A stretch of DNA of 64,000 nucleotides from Argentina anserina. Its lineage: Eukaryota; Streptophyta; Magnoliopsida; Rosales; Rosaceae. Made by a program: the position numbers and the translations under genes. A model generated the notes under the pieces. It was given only the letters and a program-made list of their open reading frames with translations. It was not told the origin of the DNA and ran no database searches. The stretch covers positions 20,832,001 to 20,896,000 of the forward strand of contig NC_065872.1 of the NCBI RefSeq assembly GCF_933775445.1, in the 5' to 3' direction. Shown in pieces: positions 59,701 through 64,000 of this stretch (position 1 is the first letter of the stretch; the number at the start of each line of letters is the position of its first letter).

Positions 59701-62700
59701 ACGCCCACACTGGAAACACTCTCAAATTCAATAGAAACTCGCATCAGAAAGGCTTACAGAAAGATACTCAAACGAGAATTGAAAAGATACTCAAATTGCA
59801 ATAGTAAACATACTCAAACGATAGAAAGATACTCAGTTTGAAAGAAACACACGCCCACACTGGAAACACTCTCAAATTCAGTAGAAACTCGCATCAGAAA
59901 GGCTTACAGAAAGATACTCAAACGAGAATTGAAAAGATACTCAAATTGCAATAGTAAACATACTCAAACGATAGAAAGATACTCAGTTTGAAAGAAACAC
60001 ACGCCCACACTGGAAACACTCTCAAATTCAATAGAAACTCGCATCGAAAGCCGTTCAGAAAGATACTCAAACGAGAATTGAAAAGATACTCAAATTGCAA
60101 TAGTAAACATACTCAAACGATAGAAAGATACTCAGTTTGAAAGAAACACACGCCCACACTGGAAACACTCTCAAATTCAAGAAAAACTCTCATCGAAAGC
60201 CGTTCAGAAAGATACTCAAACGAGAATTGAAAAGATACTCAAATTGCAATAGTAAACATACTCAAACGATAGAAAGATACTCAGTTTGAAAGAAACACAC
60301 GCCCACACTGGAAACACTCTCAAATTCAGTAGAAACTCGCATCAGAAAGGCTTACAGAAAGATACTCAAACGGGAATTGAAAAGATACTCAAATTGCAAT
60401 AGTAAACATACTCAAACGATAGAAAGATACTCAGTTTGAAAGAAACACACGCCCACACTGGAAAAACTCTCAAATTCAATAGAAACTCGCATCAGAAAGG
60501 CTTACAGAAAGATACTCAAACGGGAATTGAAAAGATACTCAAATTGCAATAGTAAACATACTCAAACGATAGAAAGATACTCAGTTTGAAAGAAACACAC
60601 GCCCACACTGGAAACACTCTCAAATTCAAAAGAAACTCGCATCAGAAAGGCTTACAGAAAGATACTCAAACGAGAATTGAAAAGATACTCAAATTGCAAT
60701 AGTAAACATACTCAAACGATAGAAAGATACTCAGTTTGAAAGAAACACACGCCCACACTGGAAACACTCTCAAATTCAATAGAAACTCGCATCAGAAAGG
60801 CTTACAGAAAGATACTCAAACGGGAATTGAAAAGATACTCAAATTGCAATAGTAAACATACGCAAACGATAGAAAGATACTCAGTTTGAAAGAAGCACAC
60901 GCCCACACTGGAAAAACTCTCAAATTCAAAAGAAACTCGCATCAGAAAGGCTTACAGAAAGATACTCAAACGAGAATTGAAAAGATACTCAAAGTGCAAT
61001 AGTAAACATACTCAAACGATAGAAAGATACTCAAACGAGAATTGAAAAGATACTCAAAGTGCAATAGTAAACATACTCAAACGATAGAAAGATACTCAGT
61101 TTGAAAGAAACACACGCCCACACTGGAAACACTCTCAAATTCAATAGAAACTCGCATCAGAAAGGCTTACAGAAAGATACTCAAACGGGAATTGAAAAGA
61201 TACTCAAATTGCAATACTAAACATACTCAAACGATAGAAAGATACTCAGTTTGAAAGAAACACACGCCCAAACTGGAAACACTCTCAAATTCAAGAAAAA
61301 CTCTCATCGAAAGCCGTTCAGAAAGATACTCAAACGAGAATTGAAAAGATACTCAAATTGCAATAGTAAACATACTCAAAAGATAGAAAGATACTCAGTT
61401 TGAAAGAAACACACGCCCACACTGGAAACACTCTCAAATTCAATAGAAACTCGCATCAGAAAGGCTTACAGAAAGATACTCAAACGAGAATTGAAAACAT
61501 ACTCAAAATGCAATAGTAAACATACTCAAACGATAGAAAGATACTCAGTTTGAAAGAAACACACGCCCACACTGGAAACACTCTCCAATTCAAGAAAAAC
61601 TCTCATCGAAAGCCGTTCAGAAAGGTACTCAAACGAGAATTGAAAAGATACTCAAATTGCAATAGTAAACATACTCAAACGATAGAAAGATACTCAGTTT
61701 GAAAGAAACACACGCCCACACTGGAAACACTCTCAAATTCAATAGAAACTCGCATCAGAAAGGCTTACAGAAAGATACTCAAACGGGAATTGAAAAGATA
61801 CTCAAATTGCAATAGTAAACATACTCAAACGATAGAAAGATACTCAGTTTGAAAGAAACACACGCCCACACTGGAAACACTCTCAAATTCAAAAGAAACT
61901 CGCATCAGAAAGGCTTACAGAAAGATACTCAAACGAGAATTGAAAAGATACTCAAATTGCAATAGTAAACATACTCAAACGATAGAAAGATACTCAGTTT
62001 GAAAGAAACACACGCCCACACTGGAAACACTCTCAAATTCAGTAGAAACTCGCATCAGAAAGGCTTACAGAAAGATACTCAAACGGGAATTGAAAAGATA
62101 CTCAAATTGCAATAGTAAACATACTCAAACGATAGAAAGATACTCAGTTTGAAAGAAACACACGCCCACACTGGAAAAACTCTCAAATTCAATAGAAACT
62201 CGCATCAGAAAGGCTTACAGAAAGATACTCAAACGGGAATTGAAAAGATACTCAAATTGCAATAGTAAACATACTCAAACGATAGAAAGATACTCAGTTT
62301 GAAAGAAACACACGCCCACACTGGAAACACTCTCAAATTCAAAAGAAACTCGCATCAGAAAGGCTTACAGAAAGATACTCAAACGAGAATTGAAAAGATA
62401 CTCAAATTGCAATAGTAAACATACTCAAACGATAGAAAGATACTCAGTTTGAAAGAAACACACGCCCACACTGGAAACACTCTCAAATTCAATAGAAACT
62501 CGCATCAGAAAGGCTTACAGAAAGATACTCAAACGGGAATTGAAAAGATACTCAAATTGCAATAGTAAACATACGCAAACGATAGAAAGATACTCAGTTT
62601 GAAAGAAGCACACGCCCACACTGGAAAAACTCTCAAATTCAAAAGAAACTCGCATCAGAAAGGCTTACAGAAAGATACTCAAACGAGAATTGAAAAGATA

Positions 62701-64000
62701 CTCAAAGTGCAATAGTAAACATACTCAAACGATAGAAAGATACTCAAACGAGAATTGAAAAGATACTCAAAGTGCAATAGTAAACATACTCAAACGATAG
62801 AAAGATACTCAGTTTGAAAGAAACACACGCCCACACTGGAAACACTCTCAAATTCAATAGAAACTCGCATCAGAAAGGCTTACAGAAAGATACTCAAACG
62901 GGAATTGAAAAGATACTCAAATTGCAATACTAAACATACTCAAACGATAGAAAGATACTCAGTTTGAAAGAAACACACGCCCAAACTGGAAACACTCTCA
63001 AATTCAAGAAAAACTCTCATCGAAAGCCGTTCAGAAAGATACTCAAACGAGAATTGAAAAGATACTCAAATTGCAATAGTAAACATACTCAAAAGATAGA
63101 AAGATACTCAGTTTGAAAGAAACACACGCCCACACTGGAAACACTCTCAAATTCAATAGAAACTCGCATCAGAAAGGCTTACAGAAAGATACTCAAACGA
63201 GAATTGAAAACATACTCAAAATGCAATAGTAAACATACTCAAACGATAGAAAGATACTCAGTTTGAAAGAAACACACGCCCACACTGGAAACACTCTCCA
63301 ATTCAAGAAAAACTCTCATCGAAAGCCGTTCAGAAAGGTACTCAAACGAGAATTGAAAAGATACTCAAATTGCAATAGTAAACATACTCAAACGATAGAA
63401 AGATACTCAGTTTGAAAGAAACACACGCCCACACTGGAAACACTCTCAAATTCAATAGAAACTCGCATCAGAAAGGCTTACAGAAAGATACTCAAACGGG
63501 AATTGAAAAGATACTCAAATTGCAATAGTAAACATACTCAAACGATAGAAAGATACTCAGTTTGAAAGAAACACACGCCCACACTGGAAACACTCTCAAA
63601 TTCAATAGAAACTCGCATCAGAAAGGCTTACAGAAAGATACTCAAACGAGAATTGAAAAGATACTCAAATTGCAATGGTAAACATACTCAAACGATAGAA
63701 AGATACTCAGTTTGAAAGAAACACACGCCCACACTGGAAACACTCTCAAATTCAATAGAAACTCGCATCAGAAAGGCTTACAGAAAGATACTCAAACGAG
63801 AATTGAAAAGATACTCAAATTGCAATAGTAAACATACTCAAACGATAGAAAGATACTCAGTTTGAAAGAAACACACGCCCACACTGGAAACACTGTCAAA
63901 TTCAATAGAAACTCGCATCAGAAAGGCTTACAGAAAGATACTCAAACGAGAATTGAAAAGATACTCAAATTGCAATACTAAACATACTCAAACGATAGAA
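56759..64000 (-). repeat. Satellite block 2 after the gap, homogeneous 150 bp units
   Basis: About 48 monomers in the same orientation as before the gap but much more uniform, mostly the CATCAGAAAGGCTTACAG form with a minority of CTCATCGAAAGCCGTTCAG. Rare markers (CAATGGTAAAC, CAATACTAAAC, GAAAGGTACTC, CACTGTCAAATT) recur at about 899 and 1049 bp between 57000 and 59500. The array continues past the window end. Confidence 0.96.
60210..63605 (-). repeat. Near-identical tandem duplication, 1713 bp period
   Basis: Copy 1 (about 60210-61922) and copy 2 (about 61923-63605) share rare markers at exactly 1713 bp: CATACGCAAACG, GAAGCACACG, the 65 bp short unit (61007 and 62720) and GAAAGGTACTC (61621 and 63334). 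The unit is about eleven monomers plus the short unit. Confidence 0.87.

Noticed and set aside
35798..64000. CRISPR-like regular repeats
   Set aside because: The repeat unit is contiguous with no unique spacers, is 149 bp long and lies in a plant context. It is a satellite.
1..64000. tRNA, rRNA or other structural RNA genes
   Set aside because: The only tRNA-like text is the 18-base tRNA-Asp complement at the primer sites. No cloverleaf, rRNA core or snRNA motif was seen.

Overview
This window is repetitive nuclear DNA from a flowering plant, probably a eudicot. I found no host gene and no structural RNA gene. Two things fill it: long tandem arrays of a roughly 145-150 bp satellite, and Ty3/Gypsy LTR retrotransposons of the Athila lineage. 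The lineage call rests on the pol domain order and wording, the tRNA-Asp primer site TGGCGCCGTTGCCGGGGA, LTRs of 1.6-1.9 kb with TGAT...ATCA ends, and a long non-coding stretch between integrase and the 3' LTR. The species cannot be named from the sequence.

Layout: 1-6332 is the 5' part of a minus-strand Athila element (element C: RNase H/RT, protease, gag, leader, PBS, 5' LTR), cut by the window start. 6333-13369 is satellite block 1 (about 145 bp monomers, heterogeneous). 13370-30765 is a complete minus-strand Athila element (element A) inserted in that satellite, with target duplication CTTTC. Inside its gag gene sits a second complete element (element B, 21053-27948, duplication AGGGT) with two 1862 bp LTRs and no gag-pol. 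30766-32785 continues satellite block 1. At about 32785 the satellite flips orientation. At 33593-35797 lies a plus-strand fragment of a B-like element (element D), truncated on both sides. From 35798 to the window end the array is in the flipped orientation with a 149/150 bp subfamily, arranged in several higher-order repeats (about 810, 899, 1045, 1049, 1195, 1713 and 1854 bp) and broken by a 500-N assembly gap at 56259-56758.

The coding parts are decayed gag-pol polyproteins. Gag would form the particle, protease would cut the polyprotein, RT/RNase H would copy the RNA from a tRNA-Asp primer, and integrase would insert the copy. Elements A and C carry stops, frameshifts and deletions, so neither looks autonomous. 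B keeps only the cis parts (LTRs, PBS, leader, 3' UTR, PPT) and was probably mobilised by proteins of an intact relative. By eye the B LTR pair differs at about 16 of 1862 sites and the A pair at about 57 of 1569, which agrees with the nesting order.

Athila elements inside satellite arrays are a known feature of plant centromeres and pericentromeres (well described in Arabidopsis). A centromeric or pericentromeric origin is therefore my leading inference, but nothing in the DNA alone proves it. The most interesting signals are the satellite's internal subrepeats and the recurrent identical deletions between them, the subfamily and orientation switches around element D, the non-autonomous element B, and a purine motif that occurs three times in the 3' UTRs.
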